From positions 5,950,021-6,014,020 of the forward strand of contig NC_052484.1 of assembly GCF_009730915.1 (NCBI RefSeq): a stretch of 64,000 nt of DNA. Reading direction: 5' to 3'. Shown piece by piece: positions 1 through 11,600 of this stretch. Made by a program: the position numbers and the translations under genes. A model generated the notes under the pieces. The model was given only the letters and a program-made list of their open reading frames with translations. It did no database searches and was not told the DNA's origin. Source of the stretch: Dioscorea cayenensis subsp. rotundata (taxonomy: Eukaryota; Streptophyta; Magnoliopsida; Dioscoreales; Dioscoreaceae). How positions within the stretch are numbered: the first letter of the stretch is position 1; every line of letters starts with the position of its first letter.

Positions 1-177
1 TTTCTGGTTGTATTTGGAACCCTGGCTGGTTCTATTGTGGATATGGTCTCCTTCTTTAGTAATTTGTGTTAGCAATTTGTTGTGAGTCTTACGGTGACTA
101 GGACGTGGGACACTGTAGGGTCCACTCCTTGTTGTTGTGGCGATTGCTACATGCCCGGGTAAGGACGGGGCGTAATA
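1..177 (+). repeat. 5' LTR, 3' terminal part only
   Basis: Gap-free alignment to 6378-6554. By hand count 16 of 177 positions differ (about 9%), which indicates an old insertion. The terminal CA seen in the 3' LTR (GTGACA) has decayed to GTAATA here. Confidence 0.93.
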
Positions 178-184
178 ATTTTAG

Positions 185-201
185 TAGTATTAGAACTAGA
201 G
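185..201 (+). other. Degenerate primer-binding site (initiator-Met tRNA type)
   Basis: Eight bases after the LTR end, tagtattagaactagag matches the plant retroelement pattern TGGTATCAGAGC plus TAGAG with transitions, as expected for a methylated, decayed primer-binding site. Confidence 0.7.
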
Positions 202-343
202 ATTTAGGTTGATCTTAGTCCAAATCCTAAACATGTTGATTTGTCGCTAATAATTAATGGATCCAATTACTGATTTGCATTTAGCATAAGTGCATATAGG
301 AGTTAAGTTTGAAATTTGTCTTTCCTTGTTCCTTTCATTTAGT

Positions 344-1240
344 AATGCCAACACAACATCCGCGTATACGTTGAGGAGCTGAAGTTCCTTCTGAGGAACC
401 CCTCCTTTACAACCTCCTTTTCTCCCTAGGCAAGAGGTCAGTTCAGGACATGAGCCTCCTGTGGTATCATCAGTACATGCTCCCGGAGTCCCAGACCCTG
501 TGCCTAATATTACAACTCCAGGAGTAGCACTACAACTGGAAGCTCTCCTAAGCTTTAAGGCATATTGGGATGCCCAGGGTCGTCAGCCGACATACCAGGA
601 ATACAGCGACTTCCTTGGTTATTGGAGTCTGTTTGGGGACAACCCTATACTGAGCCAGTATTCGTGCTACCACCACCATCACCTCCAATCCCTCCAGTTT
701 AACAAGCACCGATAAAAGACAACAAGATCAGCCATAGCTTAACTTTGTCCAAGTTACTGAAGGAAGTAGTTCAATTGGCTTTAAGGGCTGAGGAATTGGT
801 CATTGAACGTAAGCGCCTTCGTGAAAATCTAGCCAAGAGAAGAACCCAGATTTTTCAAGGGCGTCTAAGCACAGCAAGAGTAAAGACACTTCTTTAGGCT
901 TTTCACGATCTAGCTCAGTCAAATAGTCATCAGGGCAAGTTGACAGTCAGAAGGGTACTACATTAGCGAGTGGCAGTTTTAGAGGAAAGTCAATAGTAAA
1001 TGTTCTCAATTACCGGAACTGCAACATACTTCATCCTAGTCCATGCCGTGAGAAACGCAGATGCTATCAGTGTGGGCAAGAAGCCCACCTAAAGTTAGCA
1101 TATCTAGAGTTAGGCCGTGGAGCACCAGGGTCAGTACCTTCTCTGGAAGGACGACAGAGTCAGTCTAAGGGTGTACCACCTACTGGGTCTGTATTCGCTG
1201 CCCTAGCCAGATTAGATGCTACTAGTAATATTCCATAAGG
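344..1240 (+). pseudogene. gag remnant with damaged zinc knuckle
   Basis: An ATG at 344 opens the gag start region (MPTQHPR) but stops after nine codons. Recognisable gag sequence returns from about 780 to 1240 in shifting frames. It includes a nucleocapsid-type zinc knuckle near 1065-1100 reading CYQCGQEAHLK, where the final Cys of the CX2CX4HX4C pattern is missing. Most of the central capsid region is not recognisable and may be deleted. The frame at 461-715 is open but I see no gag motif in it. Encodes no functional protein. Confidence 0.7.
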
Positions 1241-1259
1241 TGAAACACAGCGATTACAG

Positions 1260-4200
1260 ACCCGTTCTCAGACCATAGTTTATGCCATGACCAATGAGAA
1301 AGCCGAGGATAGCCCCAACATGATTATAGGTACTATATCCATCTTTCAGCATGATCCATATGTTTTGATAGACTTAGGGTTAGAGAGATCTTATGTTAGC
1401 ACTGCATTCTCATGTCATGACGATAGGGTAGCTTCTCCTTTAGACTTTGAGCTCTTGATTCAAACACCTCTAGGCGAAGAGATTCTCAGAGAGGTAGTTT
1501 TCAGGGATGTCCTATCAAGGTGAAGGGTATAGACTTTGAGGCAGATCTGATTCCATTAGAGATGCGTGATTTTGATGCCAGACTCAGTATGGATTGGTTG
1601 AACAAGCATAAAGCTGCCATTGATTGCTTCAGGAAAGAAGTGACCCTACAAACCTCTCATGGATCTGGCATTGTACTTGAGGGTGAAAAGAAGGTTCTTT
1701 TGAGGTGTGTGATATCCTCTGTGGAAGCAAGGAAACTGGTGCGTAAGGGATGTGAGGCATACCTAGCCCATATAGTGGATACAAGAATTGATGGACCAAA
1801 CTCCAAGGATGTTCCCATTGTTCAGGAGTTTGAGGATGTATTTCTTGAGGAATAGATGATTTGTTTGACCAGTTGCGTAGGGCAAGAGTATTTTTGAAGA
1901 TTGACCTTAGGTCGGGTTACCATCAGTTGAAGATCAAGAAGAGTGATGTGCCAAAGATAGCGTTCCATACGCGATATGGGCATTATGAATTTCTACGCAT
2001 ACCTTTCAGTTTGATTAATGCCCCAGCCGCTTTTATGGACCTATGAACATATTCTTCATTCCATATCTTGACAAGTTTGTGATTGTCTTCATCAACAATA
2101 TTTTGATCTACACAACAACTGAAGAAGAGCATGCTCAACATTTGCATACAGTATTACAGATCCTTCAAGAAGAGAAATTGTATGCTAAATTCTCGAAGTG
2201 TGAGTTTTGGTTGCAAGAAGTATTCTTTCTTGGACATGTGGTGTCTGGAGAAGGAATTCGTGCCGATCGAAAGAAAGTAGAAGCAATCATTAATTGGGAA
2301 CAACCAAAGAGTGTATTTGAAGTTCAAAGTTTCCTTGGATTGGCAAGTTATTATCGACGTTTTATTAAGAAGTTTTCTCATATTGCTACACCCTTGTCAC
2401 AATTGACTCAAAAGGAGATAAAGTTTTATTGGGATGAGAAATATGAGAACAGTTTCTAAGAGTTGAAGAACCGCCTGACTTCAGCACCAGTGCTCACTCT
2501 GTCCACCAATGATAAAGAGTTCATAGTGTTCAGCGATGTTTCACGACAGGGTCTTGGCTGTGTATTGATGCAAGATGGGAGGGTGATAGCTTATGCTTCT
2601 CGGCAGTTGAAGAAACATGAGTTGAATTATCCTACCCACGATTTGGAGTTAGCGGTAGTGGGTTTTACCCTGAAGATCTGGCTATATTATCTCTATGGAG
2701 AGAGATGTTTGATTTATACTGATCATAAGAGCTTGAAATATTTGTTTACTCAAAAGGAACTTAACTTGAGGCAGCATAAATGGCTAGAGTTGATCAAGGA
2801 TTATGATCTGCTAATTGACTAATATCGAGAGAATGCCAATGTGGTAGCAGATGTTCTAAGCAGGAAAACTTCAACTTCTCTACCTTCTGCTACAGCATCT
2901 TATCGATCTCAACTTATAGTTCTTCGAGACATGGATGTGAGACTTAAGATTGAGCCAATAGGATTTCTATTGGTAACTTTTGTAGTAAGATCGTCATTAC
3001 TTGAGAAGATTCAAGAATCTCATAGATCAAATGAAGAGTTAATGAAAGAAATGCAGAGGTTGGAAAAAGGTGAACCTAGTGAATTTGGGCTTCACAGTGA
3101 TGGTAGTTTTGTATTCCAACGAAGAGTTTGTATTCCAAAAGATGCAGGACTCAGAAGTGCTATTTTAGAGGAATCTCACTCCTCAACCTATGCAGTACAT
3201 CCGGGCAGCACTAAGCTATATTGTACAATCAGGGAAAATTATTGGCGGTCTAGAATAAAGTGCGAGATCACAGAGTTGTAGCAAGACACTTAGTTTTCTA
3301 GCAAGTAAAAGCAGAGCATCAGCAACCAGCGGGACTATTGCAACTGTTGCCTATCCGAAAGTGGAAATGGGAGCATATTACTATGGATTTTGTGGTTTGG
3401 TTACCATGTACTCTGCAGGTGCATGATGTTGTGTGGGTAACTGTGGACCGTTTGATGAAATCAACCCATTTTTTGGCCATTCATACCAAATATTCTTTGG
3501 AAAGTTTAGCGAAACTATTTATAAGCGAAGTTGTTAAACTCCATGAGGTACCTTTTTCAATTGTGTCACGAGATTTACATCTCAGTTTTGGCTAAAGTTT
3601 CATCAAGCTCTAGGGATAACTTTGAGATTCAGTACTGCATACCATCCTCAGACAGATGGCCAATTAGAGCGTACAATCCAGACACTTGAGGATATATTGA
3701 TTTTCAAGGAAGTTGGGACAAACATCTACCTCTTATGGAATTCGCTTACAATAATAGTTTTCACGCAAGTATTGGTATGGCTCCTTACGAAGCTTTGTAT
3801 GGGCGTAAGTCCTAAACTCCTCTCTATTGGAGTGAAGTCAGTGAAAGAAAGTTGCAAAGTGTGGAACTAATTAAAGTAACCATAGAAAAAGTGAAGGTAA
3901 TTCAAGACAGGCTAAGAGTGACCCAAGATCGACAAAAGAGTTATGCTGACAATAGAAGAAGAGATTTAGAGTTCCAAGTGGGTGATAAAGTTTTCCTGAA
4001 GATATCACCTTGGAAAGGAGTAATATTGTATCATAGTAGGGGAAAGGTAAATCCTTGCTATATTGGAACATTCCTGATACTTAAAAGAATTCAGCCAGTG
4101 GCTTATAAACTAGAATTGCCATCAGAGTTAGAGAAGATCTACGATGTTTTCCACGTCTCTTTGCTGAAGAAGTACACGCCTAATCCGTATCACACACTTG

Positions 4201-4418
4201 AGACACCCCCAGTGGAACTTCAAGAAGATTTGACGTTTGAAGTGAGACCCGTTCGTAACCTTGATCAATTAGAAAAAGTGCTTCGAGGAAAGGTGGTGCC
4301 AGTTGTAAAAGTTCTCTGGAAAAGTGATCGAATTGAGGAGTTATCTTGCGAACCTAAGCAGTTCATGAGAGAGAACTTTCCTTATTTATTCAATGAGTCT
4401 AGTAAGCTAAAATTTTGA
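1260..4418 (+). pseudogene. pol remnant: protease, RT, RNase H, integrase, chromodomain-like tail
   Basis: Frames 1287-4418 read in succession as a Ty3/gypsy polyprotein. The protease has VLIDLG where related elements have VLIDPG or DSG. The RT begins only at DLFDQLRRA (1857), directly after the pre-RT residues EDVFLEE, so roughly 80-90 codons of the RT N-terminus are deleted. The RT active site reads FINNI instead of FIDDI (about 2086-2105), so both catalytic Asp are lost. RNase H (2520-2870) keeps FSD, LELA, YTDHKSL and ADVLSRK but has a stop at 2820. The integrase zinc finger keeps its His part (about 3180-3250) and loses its Cys part; the core keeps MDF and QTDGQLERT (Glu) but has stops and a frameshift near 3592. 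GPY/F (SPWKGV) and a chromodomain-like end (4200-4400) follow. Confidence 0.9.
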
Positions 4419-4430
4419 GGACAAAATTTC

Positions 4431-4446
4431 TCTAAGGAGGGTAGAG
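4431..4446 (+). other. Polypurine tract of the gypsy element
   Basis: Purine-rich ctaaggagggtagag lies immediately before the 3' LTR start TGTGGTACC at 4447, the expected plus-strand priming site. Confidence 0.75.
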
Positions 4447-6554
4447 TGTGGTACCCTGTCCTGATTTTTGACCTCAGGCCTTTTTTGATTCTTGTGCATG
4501 CATTAGGGGTAAAATAGTCATTTAGCATTAGTGGCATCCTTCCATGATTGCACAGTAGGTTGTGTGTGAAAACCAGCTGAAAACCAGTGGCGAATTAGTC
4601 TTTTGGACCCTTTTCTTTTTATTTTCTATTAGAAGGGCATTTTGGTCATTTCCCCTTTTCTTCTTTAAAAAAAAAGAGAGGATAAGAAGCAACGTGGTTG
4701 CTTCTCTTTCTTCTCATCCTTCCTTTCTTCTTTTTGTTTTCATTCTTCTTTCATTCAGCCGAGCACCCGTTATAAAAAAAAAATTCTTCAGCGAGCTTTT
4801 CCAACGAATCAAAGCTTTTAGGCTCAAATCGAAGGTTTTAGGCTCTCATCCCTTTGAGCTTGGTAAGGCTTCGATCCAAGGTTTTTCTTTTGTATTTTCC
4901 TCGTATTTAATCGTTTTAGAAAATCTTGGAAAACCTAGAAATACCCTATGGATTGGGTTGTTTTTAGGCTCAAATCGAAGCTAGTGTCATTGTTATTCAT
5001 TTGTGTGAATATTTGCAAAGAAATTTCATGATTTGGTAATGTAAATCGGCAATAAAGTATTGTTTAAGGGCCGGTACTGTAGCAATTTCTCGGTTACTGT
5101 AGCACCGACATTTTTGACCTTTTCTTGTATTTCTTTAGTCCAAATTGGAGCCCTTCTTACTTGGAATTCATTAGAACTAGGTTTACTCTAGTTCGAGGTC
5201 GTTTGGGTCCAAAATAACGTCATTTTTCTCTAAAACCCTAGAGTTACATGTTTGACATGTAACATTGCATTATCATGCATTTTAGTTTCCATTTTTATAT
5301 TCATTAGTTCTTCGATTCTCTGCTTGATTCTAGGTGGCAAAATATCCTCCAAGGGGAAGGAAATTGCCGACCAGTGAGCGCGTCTCGAGGCGAGACGACT
5401 GGTTCCGTGAGTGGTTCAATTCATAATTGCATAGATTTAATAAGAGTATTATGGTATTTCTTTATGTGATTCATAACATAAATTTGATGATAAATTAGAA
5501 TTCATTTGATATATATATATATATAGATATTTTGAGCATGGAGTTATTTGGCAAAGATGATTCTAGTATACTTAAGCATATTTATCTTGAAAGAAACATG
5601 TTTACATGTATATGTATTTGCATGCAAATGGAATATGGTTTAATGTACATTTCCGTATTTAAACATTGTATGATGGATTCCTTGAGTTGGAATTTGAAAG
5701 AATTGCATTGTGGCATTTGGTTTTGATTGTGACTACGGACTTTAGTCCGACACTGCAATGGGTGTTCCACGGTTCGACCTGATGGGAGGCAGTGTGATTA
5801 ACCCTGAGTTTACCCTGGTCAAGAGGTGCGTGGAGCCATTGATAGGGGGTTCTAATATGTGATAAACCCAAGGTCACCACACGATGATCTTAGTGGCCAA
5901 CACCAAGGAAAGCAACATTTTGAATTTTTTTTTTTAAAGTTTTAAAACACCTTGGTAGTCCCATAGCTAGTCGCGGCCACAATTAGCTTGAGAATTGTTT
6001 GAGATCAGCCTGTATTTTGAGCTGTGCTCAATGTGTTGAAAAATCTTACTTACTTGTACTATTTATAAATCATTGTGTTATTTGGTAATATGTCGAATAC
6101 TTGGAACTACTTTTATATTATTATTGTGGTATCTAATATTTGAAATGCTTTACTACTTTGTTATATCTATACTGTCACCACTCACTAGGTAACATATGTC
6201 ACTCACCACTCTCCTTTCTTTTTTCTCAAACTATGACGTTGGAATAGATTGTGTTGGGCAAGCAATAGACTGACTTATCTATTCCCCTTGTCTAGGTTAG
6301 TTGCAGTAAACATGTAAACTCTATGGATCTAGTAGACTTGGGCTTTTGTGTGTTGTTCCCGTATTTTGTATTTGTACTTTCTTGTTGTATTTGGAACCCT
6401 GGTTGGTTCTGATGTGGATATCGTCTCCTTCTTTAGTAAGTTGTGTTAGGAATTTGTTGTGAGCCTTACGGTGACTAGGAGGTGGGACACTGTAGGGTCT
6501 ACTCCTTGTTGTTGTGGCGATTGCCACATGCCCAGCTAGGGACGGGGCGTGACA
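4447..6554 (+). repeat. 3' LTR of the Tekay-like element (2.1 kb)
   Basis: Runs from TGTGGTACC after the polypurine tract to GGGGCGTGACA, giving TG...CA ends. The last 177 bases match the 5' LTR tail. The length suits Tekay/Del LTRs. It contains pyrimidine-rich tracts (4600-4790) and a short AT repeat (5511-5525). Open frames here (for example 4562-4984) have no recognisable protein and are treated as chance. Confidence 0.9.
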
Positions 6555-8850
6555 GTTGGAATATTTGGACTTGAAAATTCTAGTAACAAGGGCATCTGGT
6601 GTCACAATGAGATTTTTATACAATTGTTAATAAATATTTGAATATGACAAATTGATGTTGCATTATAGTTTGTCAATAAAATGACGTCAAAGAACTATAA
6701 ATTGAATGAAAAAATATTTATCGATATATATATATATTCAATTGTGTTGTTTTTCTTCATCGAATTATTGTTGGTAGTCATCAATTTAGTATTTTGTAAG
6801 GTTTTTTTTAAAAAAAATATATGTGAATTGAGATCAATTGAAGAATAGGAGTTGTGACAAATGTTAGATGTGTAGATGTATGTAAATTAGTCAAAGAAAT
6901 AATTTTAGATCCCGATGATTAAATAAATTGCACTCCAATCCAACCAAACGCTAGCAAGGCCTAAAATTTTGGATCCTGATTATTAATGTGCAGATCAGCA
7001 CCCAATTGTCTTCTGGATTGGATGGGAATAATAAACTACATATATTGCGTTATAACGTATAATGGGCAAAGACCAAGAAATGAAGCTCAAATACCAAGAA
7101 GGAATCTTGCTATTTCATACCATGCTTAAATGATTAGTTGTGGATCTTGACATCCATATCCATTTTTTAATTAAATATGGGGATCCTTCATTCAAAACAT
7201 ATCAAAAACACCGAATTTGTTTTTCACTTGTAGGATAGAGGGTGTGGCATAGTCATAATGAGATTTTATAAACAAATGCGAGAGACAAATTATAAATAGA
7301 CTTGAATTAAAGAAAGGAGGGCTCTTTTGAATTTTTCCAATGAATTTTTCTTGCATGGCCTCACAAATGTGCTCTTGTTTGAATTTGTAACTTGATTAAA
7401 TGTGTTCTTGTTTGAATTTGTAACTTGTGTTCTTGCATGTAATCTAAATAGATTGCAAAACTAAATAATTGTTCACTTAATAGGATGAGTTTTCTAAATT
7501 AAAGGAGATTTGGATATCTTTAGTTTGAAAACCAAAACCCAAAAAAAATAAAATAAAATAAAAATTCATAAAACAAACAAAATCTATATATATATATACA
7601 AAAAAAAAAAATTATGTCTATACGTTTATGAACAACAATAAGGAGTATTAACATCAAATTAAAAAAATTAAAAAAATTAAAAAAACACAAAAAAGAAAAA
7701 GAAAAATTAGGATATATAGTTTATATAATTTATAAATGATTAATAATTTTAAAAAAAAAACCCTCAATTAACTCCCACTATTCTAACTTTGAAGCAACTT
7801 CCATCAAGGATCTAATCCATCTAGCAGCATCTTCTGAAATTCTAGCACCCAACTACAAAGTTAAATGCCCAGATCATGAAACTCATAGACTGATGATGAA
7901 CGATGACACCAATTCACCAAGAAAGATCTATCATATTTGCATACCTTAAGTTGATCACCATGATTAGATGGATTACATAGAATGAATAAAGAAAACCTAC
8001 CAATATCCACAAAAAAATAAAAAAATTGCCATGAATATGCACAAACATAAGTTCAAATTCTATTGTGTTACGTCACACTATAAAACAAGACCAAGAGTTA
8101 TATTCTCACATTTGTGTAGATGCTCTCCCTTCCATTGTCCATCACACTGAATGATTTGGGCCTTCTTATTCTTTGGAGGTCTCCCCCTCCGCTCCAGACC
8201 TGATATCTTCTTCCTGACCACTATAGAGACATCATTCCGCCAGTCAAGTGCTGCCACATGGCATGATCCCCATCCGATGCCCTTCATGTCTCTCTGCAAC
8301 TAATCAACCAGCATCTGCAGTCTATGGGTCGGTGCGCCGCTGCCTTGCTAGATCGTTGATCTGGTAGGAGAAATTAGATCTAGCGTTTCGATGAGGCCTA
8401 GCATGTGCTCCTGATGAAATAAAAAAATTTGAAAAATTAGGGAAAATGATTGGAGATTCAGAGAGGACTTAGGAGGAGGACCTTCGTGGTGTGGTGGAGC
8501 TTCATAAATCCATGCATGAAAATGATCTAAATTCCACATCGGAAACAACAATCAGGTCATGGAGAAGTTCGATCAGAGAGAACAATGAAGGAGCTCAAGA
8601 TCGAGAAATGGATAAAACCAAATTGAGCAAGATTAGATTATGAAACGGGTAGGGTTAAACCTAAAGATAATTAATCATTCATTTTATTTATTGAAAATTA
8701 AAAAAACCTAATAATTGATAGGATTTTATTATGATCCCAAAAATTTAGAAAAAACCAATAGATAGGTGACATGTGTGATAGTTATAAGAATATTTTAAAA
8801 AAAATTGTGTTTCCTTCAACTGGATGTGTTTCTTGCTATTATTATATAAA
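6555..8850. other. AT-rich spacer, no gene recognised
   Basis: Mostly homopolymer-rich AT sequence. A richer patch at 8078-8560 has, on minus, a 73-codon frame with RRGRPPKNKK, which resembles an AT-hook (RGRP core) but has no other recognisable domain and no neighbours to support a gene. It could be a remnant of a retroelement ORF or a captured exon. Confidence 0.5.
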
Positions 8851-9375
8851 TTAAGATTTAAAAACAATCTTTAAGGCCGAATGTCTGCTGAAGAAGCTAT
8901 CAAATTAATTATGTTTTATATGTTTTGTGAAACCAAACTTGGAGAGCCCAAATGTCAGAAATTAAGATTTAAAAATAATTAAAAAACAAAAACAAAACCA
9001 ATCGTTAAGGCCAAATGTCTGCAGAAGAAGCTATCAAATTTATTATTCTCTTCCTTTCTATTTTTTAGTTATGACACTGACTAAAAAAAATTTGTTAAAT
9101 TAATTGATTGTCTATATTTTATAAAAAAATCATTACTTTTTAAAATTATCTAAAACTCACTAGTGAAGAATATAATTTAATGTTTAATTAATTTTGATTT
9201 ATTGAAAATTGTACATGTGCATTAAATTAAAGAGTAAATTTGGGAAAAAAATTATTTAATGTTTCATAAAGTTTCTAATGTGACAAGTAAAAAGGAAACA
9301 TGACAACTAAAAAAGAATGGAGGGAGTATGTTTTATATGTTATGTGAAACCAATCTGGGGAGTCCAAATGTCGGC
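8851..9375 (+). repeat. Local three-part segmental duplication
   Basis: Segment 8851-8921 (attaagattta through aaggccgaatgtctgc...gaagctatcaaatt) recurs at 8962-9047 with few changes. The adjoining 8911-8959 (tatgttttatatgtt..gtgaaaccaa..cccaaatgtc) recurs at 9328-9373. Order A-C-B...C suggests stepwise local duplication or an unrecognised element. Confidence 0.7.
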
Positions 9376-9405
9376 TGGAGGCGGTTGTAAGCAACTATCC
9401 ACTAA

Positions 9406-9646
9406 GGTAGCGTTTGGTTGGATGTAATTCTAAATGCAGTGGATTTCCAGTTACAATGTAACTGGAAATACTTGGCTTTCAAAATACAGTGCAGTCAAAT
9501 CTTGTGTTTGGTTGGATGTAACTGGAATTACTGTATTATAAGATTTTATGTTTGTTTGGAAGGATTTTAAAACAAACACCGGATTTTAAAAAAATAAGGG
9601 ATTTGGAGTTACATGTAACTCCAAATCCCTTGAAACAAACACTACC
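9406..9646. mobile_element. Tourist-like (PIF/Harbinger-type) MITE with TAA target duplication
   Basis: 241 bp, with terminal inverted repeats GGTAGCGTTTGGTT at the left and the complement of GGTAGTGTTTGTTT at the right. It is flanked by TAA at 9403-9405 and 9647-9649, the three-base duplication usual for this superfamily. It has no coding capacity. A 36-bp perfect palindrome lies inside at 9596-9631. Confidence 0.8.
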
Positions 9647-9649
9647 TAA

Positions 9650-10800
9650 GATTAATATATAGCTATATGTTTTTAGATATGTTTATGCTCTAATCTTGGT
9701 CAATGAAATTTACCATTGGCCATAGAGGACCATTTATTTGTTGTGGAAGTAATTCAAATACCAGGCAACCATTAACAAACTAACTGTTCCTATTTTTCTG
9801 ATTTGAGCAATTAAGGTTAATTATGATAATTTTTTTAAGACTTCAAAATCTTGATTGCTACTATTGGAAATAAACTAAGTTTGCAAAATATTGGGACTAT
9901 AGACTACCTTAAATAAAATACAATTAATGTTAAAATAATTTAATTAATTCAGGACTAAAAGAGTAGTTAATTTTTTTTAAAAGCATTTAATAATCATAAG
10001 GAATAATTGTAGAACCTACAATTCTTTCGTCATTAAAGCAAAAGACAAAGAATGTTATCTATTTTGAATTAAAAAAATAAAAAATATCATACTATTTCGA
10101 ATATATGTATATCCCTTCACGTTAAAAAAATTTACATTATTTTTGGGTTTTTAAATATGGAAGTGAAATACTCGGACAGCTTTCGTTTTTCCTTTACTTA
10201 AAGAGGGAACTGTTTCTTTGTTACAATATTATTTAATATAAATAAAATAAGAATTTAAATTTTGAACGGCTTTAAAAGATATAAGACTTGAGTTTAATGA
10301 ATGGCGGATCTCCCGGTTTTTTATAAAAATGGGTTTAAGTGTTTAACTTATGCAATTGAAAAACAGGAGTGTTGAAACATTTCAATTCGTCAGATGTGTT
10401 TTCATTTGTCCATATTTATGGATATAAATATATAATAAAAAAAATAAATAAGTCCAATTACAATTATATCACCCCCACGTCACATTGTCTCAATTGCGTC
10501 TAGATGTTAACTTTGTTGTAAAAAAAAAAAATCGTCAACCTTTTGTGATTAGGACGTGAAATCTGCCCGCCACTTGGAAACTTATTAATCAAACAAATCT
10601 TAATTTAATAACTACAAAACCTCCAACACATTTTATTTATAAACAATAAAAAGAAATACATAGCTAGTCATATCCCAAAAATCAAAATAAAAGCATCATA
10701 AAAATACAGCAAAACGAAAAGCAATATAATATAATAATATTGAAACTAAAAATAAAAAACAATAATCAAAGAATTAGCCTCTCCATCTTCCGCAGCAACC
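9650..10800. other. AT-rich spacer and 3' flank of the first NHL gene
   Basis: No gene or element recognised. The part from about 10620 to 10807 is A-rich and is the likely 3' UTR and polyadenylation region of the minus-strand gene that ends at 10808. Confidence 0.5.
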
Positions 10801-10807
10801 TATATGA

Positions 10808-11512
10808 TCAAAAGTAATGAACATCACACTCGGTCCTCTCAAAGGTGGACACAGCACTCCCACTGCTCGTCGGCGCCGGCAGCTTCAACGAGCAATCAAA
10901 CTCCGGCTTAAACCCACTAATCTTAAATATCCAAACCTTCAACCTCATCCTATTATAAACCTTAACATTTACATAAAAGAAACCCTCACCCTTCTCTCTA
11001 TTATAAGTAGTCACAACCGAGTCACCAAGCACAGCGGTGCGGCTGCTGAACTCCGGGTGCAACACAGTGGTGTTCTTTTTTCCCTGGTAAAACGGGTCAA
11101 GGATCTTGAAACCAATCCGAGAGTTATCATACCAAGCTTGAGTTTCAATGTAATCGTAGTAGAAGCTGATTCTTTTGTTGGGGTTGCGGATGCTGAGGTC
11201 CATGGTGAGGTTGTAGGTGAGGTAGTTGGTGGAATTGTTATTGGTGTTGGTGGAGATGTTGAAGGTGGAGAGGGTGGCGGTTTCGACGTAGGGTTTGATC
11301 TTGTTAGGGCGGAGGACGAGCCAGAGGACGAGGACGATGATGCCTAGAGTGATGATGATGGAGAATATGAACTTGAGGAGAGTGGAGATGAGACAGCATG
11401 GGAAGCAACAGCAGTCACAGTCACCACGTCCGACGCTTCGGTGAGTTCTTGATGGAGGGATTACCGGACCGTAGTAGGCTCCGTTTAGGTTTGATTGCTT
11501 GTAGTCTGCCAT
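10808..11512 (-). CDS. NDR1/HIN1-like protein (LEA_2 family, NHL10/YLS9 type), copy 1
   Basis: An intact 234-residue single-exon frame. The N-terminus has LNGAYYGPVIPPSR and a Cys cluster (CDCCCFPCC, about 33-41). One membrane helix follows at about residues 45-67 (IFSIIITLGIIVLVLWLVLRP). The outer LEA_2 domain has the family signature NPNKRI near residue 112, then YYDYIETQAWYD and PFYQGKKNTTVL, and several NxS/T sites. Length and motif order match Arabidopsis NHL10/YLS9. Family knowledge: plasma-membrane proteins induced by pathogens, senescence or stress, with poorly defined biochemistry. The long plus-strand frame over the same bases is an antisense shadow. It is a tandem paralogue of the gene at 14836-15534. 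Family call is secure; the exact orthologue is inferred. Confidence 0.93.
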   Translation of the reverse strand: MADYKQSNLNGAYYGPVIPPSRTHRSVGRGDCDCCCFPCCLISTLLKFIFSIIITLGIIVLVLWLVLRPNKIKPYVETATLSTFNISTNTNNNSTNYLTYNLTMDLSIRNPNKRISFYYDYIETQAWYDNSRIGFKILDPFYQGKKNTTVLHPEFSSRTAVLGDSVVTTYNREKGEGFFYVNVKVYNRMRLKVWIFKISGFKPEFDCSLKLPAPTSSGSAVSTFERTECDVHYF

Positions 11513-11513
11513 G

Positions 11514-11518
<5 letters not shown>

Positions 11519-11548
<30 letters not shown>
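11519..11548. repeat. (GT)15 microsatellite in the 5' leader of NHL copy 1
   Basis: Uninterrupted GT repeat starting seven bases upstream of the start codon of the minus-strand gene, so it lies within the 5' UTR (reads as CA repeats in the mRNA). Confidence 0.9.
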
Positions 11549-11551
<3 letters not shown>

Positions 11552-11590
11552 AGTGAATGATGAGGACTAATGGTGTGTGACTTGTGTGTG

Positions 11591-11600
11591 TATATATAGA
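11591..11600 (-). promoter_or_regulatory. Putative TATA box of NHL copy 1
   Basis: On minus the sequence reads TCTATATATA about 80 bases upstream of the start codon, followed by a CA-rich stretch. Position and composition fit a plant TATA box; not tested. Confidence 0.55.

Larger units (their letters stand above)
1..6554 (+). mobile_element. Decayed Ty3/gypsy LTR retrotransposon, Tekay/Del-like chromovirus (5' end outside window)
   Basis: The window opens inside the 5' LTR; bases 1-177 align without gaps to 6378-6554, the end of the 3' LTR. Between the LTRs the order is gag, protease, RT, RNase H, integrase, then a chromodomain-like tail, which is the Ty3/gypsy order. The integrase C-terminus (SPWKGV block, then FHVSLLKKY) and the ending around LVKVLW-like residues are typical of Tekay/Del chromoviruses. 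Many stops, frameshifts and an RT deletion make it non-autonomous and probably dead. Clade assignment is from remembered motifs and is less sure than the superfamily. Confidence 0.92.

Noticed and set aside
4562..4984. 140-codon open frame in the 3' LTR
   Set aside because: Low-complexity Phe/Ser/Leu-rich product from pyrimidine tracts in an LTR; no motif.
8078..8299. AT-hook-like protein (RRGRPPKNKK) on minus
   Set aside because: A single short motif in an isolated 73-codon frame, with no second motif or gene structure.
10817..11347. 176-codon plus-strand frame over NHL copy 1
   Set aside because: Antisense to a clearly conserved membrane-protein gene; its own residues resemble no family.
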